A stretch of DNA of 64,000 nucleotides, taken from the NCBI GenBank assembly GCA_910586995.1, contig CAJUKZ010000010.1:1-64000 (forward strand), given 5' to 3'. Of the stretch, positions 63,870-64,000 are shown in pieces. The position numbers and the translations under genes are program-made. Position 1 is the stretch's first letter. Each line of letters starts with the position of its first letter. The DNA comes from an uncultured Muribaculaceae bacterium (GTDB lineage Bacteria; Bacteroidota; Bacteroidia; Bacteroidales; Muribaculaceae). Below the pieces are notes generated by a model. That model was not told the origin of the DNA. It did no database searches and saw only the letters and a list, made by a program, of their open reading frames with translations.

Positions 63870-64000
63870 TGGCAAAAATATATACCCGCACCGGTGACAA
63901 GGGCATCACCGCAATACATGGAGGTGAGCGTGTACCTAAGACAGACATTCGTATAGAGGCTAATGGCTGCATAGACGAACTCAATGTTGCGATAGGCTTT
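63869..64000 (+). CDS. pduO: PduO-type cob(I)alamin adenosyltransferase, start only
   Basis: The first 44 codons read MAKIYTRTGDKGITAIHGGE, then RVPKTDIRIEANGCIDELN; the window then ends. KIYTRTGDKG and the EANGCIDELN segment are characteristic of the PduO/MMAB family, which makes adenosylcobalamin from cob(I)alamin and ATP. Its position after cbiA fits the order of synthesis. Late steps (amidation, nucleotide loop) are expected downstream but not seen. Confidence 0.88.
   Translation, partial: MAKIYTRTGDKGITAIHGGERVPKTDIRIEANGCIDELNVAIGF

Noticed and set aside
1..64000. CRISPR arrays, rRNA genes and complete insertion sequences
   Set aside because: No regularly spaced repeats, rRNA sequence or transposase genes with terminal inverted repeats were seen.

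Overview
The window is Bacteroidales chromosomal DNA, most likely Muribaculaceae or a close relative (inference from gene content). Many promoters fit the Bacteroidetes pattern TTTG-N18-20-TAnnTTTG. Lipoproteins carry acidic residues after the lipobox cysteine. UpxY-type capsule control, a Bacteroides-type tyrosine recombinase and an HmuSTUV-like cassette are also present.

Layout. (1) 1-1954: minus-strand tyrosine recombinase with its terminator and a gene-poor stretch. (2) 1955-23673: a capsule/surface-glycan operon read on the minus strand, from a promoter at 23642-23673 to a terminator at 1955-1996. Its order is upxY antiterminator, a 1070-residue reverse transcriptase-nitrilase (DRT1-like), fnlABC (UDP-L-FucNAc synthesis), glycosyltransferases, EpsG/Wzy-like polymerase, acyltransferases, Wzx flippase, WecA-like initiating transferase, WbuC cupin and a DegT-family aminotransferase. 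upxZ, normally next to upxY, is not present; the RT gene takes its place. (3) 23647-25308: relic of a prophage tail module (truncated tape-measure gene, G/GT chaperone pair with a frameshift site). Two tandem small membrane-protein genes on the opposite strand, with their own promoter and duplicated leaders, are lodged in it. (4) 25443-26721: a lipoprotein, a decayed outer-membrane barrel gene and tRNA-Gln(CUG). (5) 26833-41737: housekeeping and accessory genes: PfkB sugar kinase, RelA-type (p)ppGpp synthetase, GH89 glycosidase, ABC-F protein, MFS transporter, CMD-cupin protein, alcohol dehydrogenase, GIY-YIG protein and a TonB_C/WG lipoprotein. (6) 41993-64000: one long plus-strand corrinoid locus. 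A cobalamin riboswitch precedes a TonB-dependent receptor. Then come a propeller-like lipoprotein, exported CbiK, a doubly membrane-anchored CobN-like protein with small membrane, ExbB-like and DUF2149 partners, BtuFCD, an ApgM-like protein, and the fused corrin enzymes CbiHC, CbiET, CbiGF, CbiJD, followed by CbiA and the start of PduO.

How the genes work together. Region 2 makes, assembles and exports a FucNAc-containing glycan; the RT-nitrilase, a family linked to phage defence, would be transcribed with it. Region 6 joins corrinoid uptake to anaerobic ring synthesis. Its most unusual part is a CobN/HmuS-like chelatase without the CobS/CobT ATPase partners but with an ExbB-type channel, suggesting proton-motive-force-driven metal insertion or removal at the envelope.

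All calls come from reading the sequence and from remembered family features; no database search was run.
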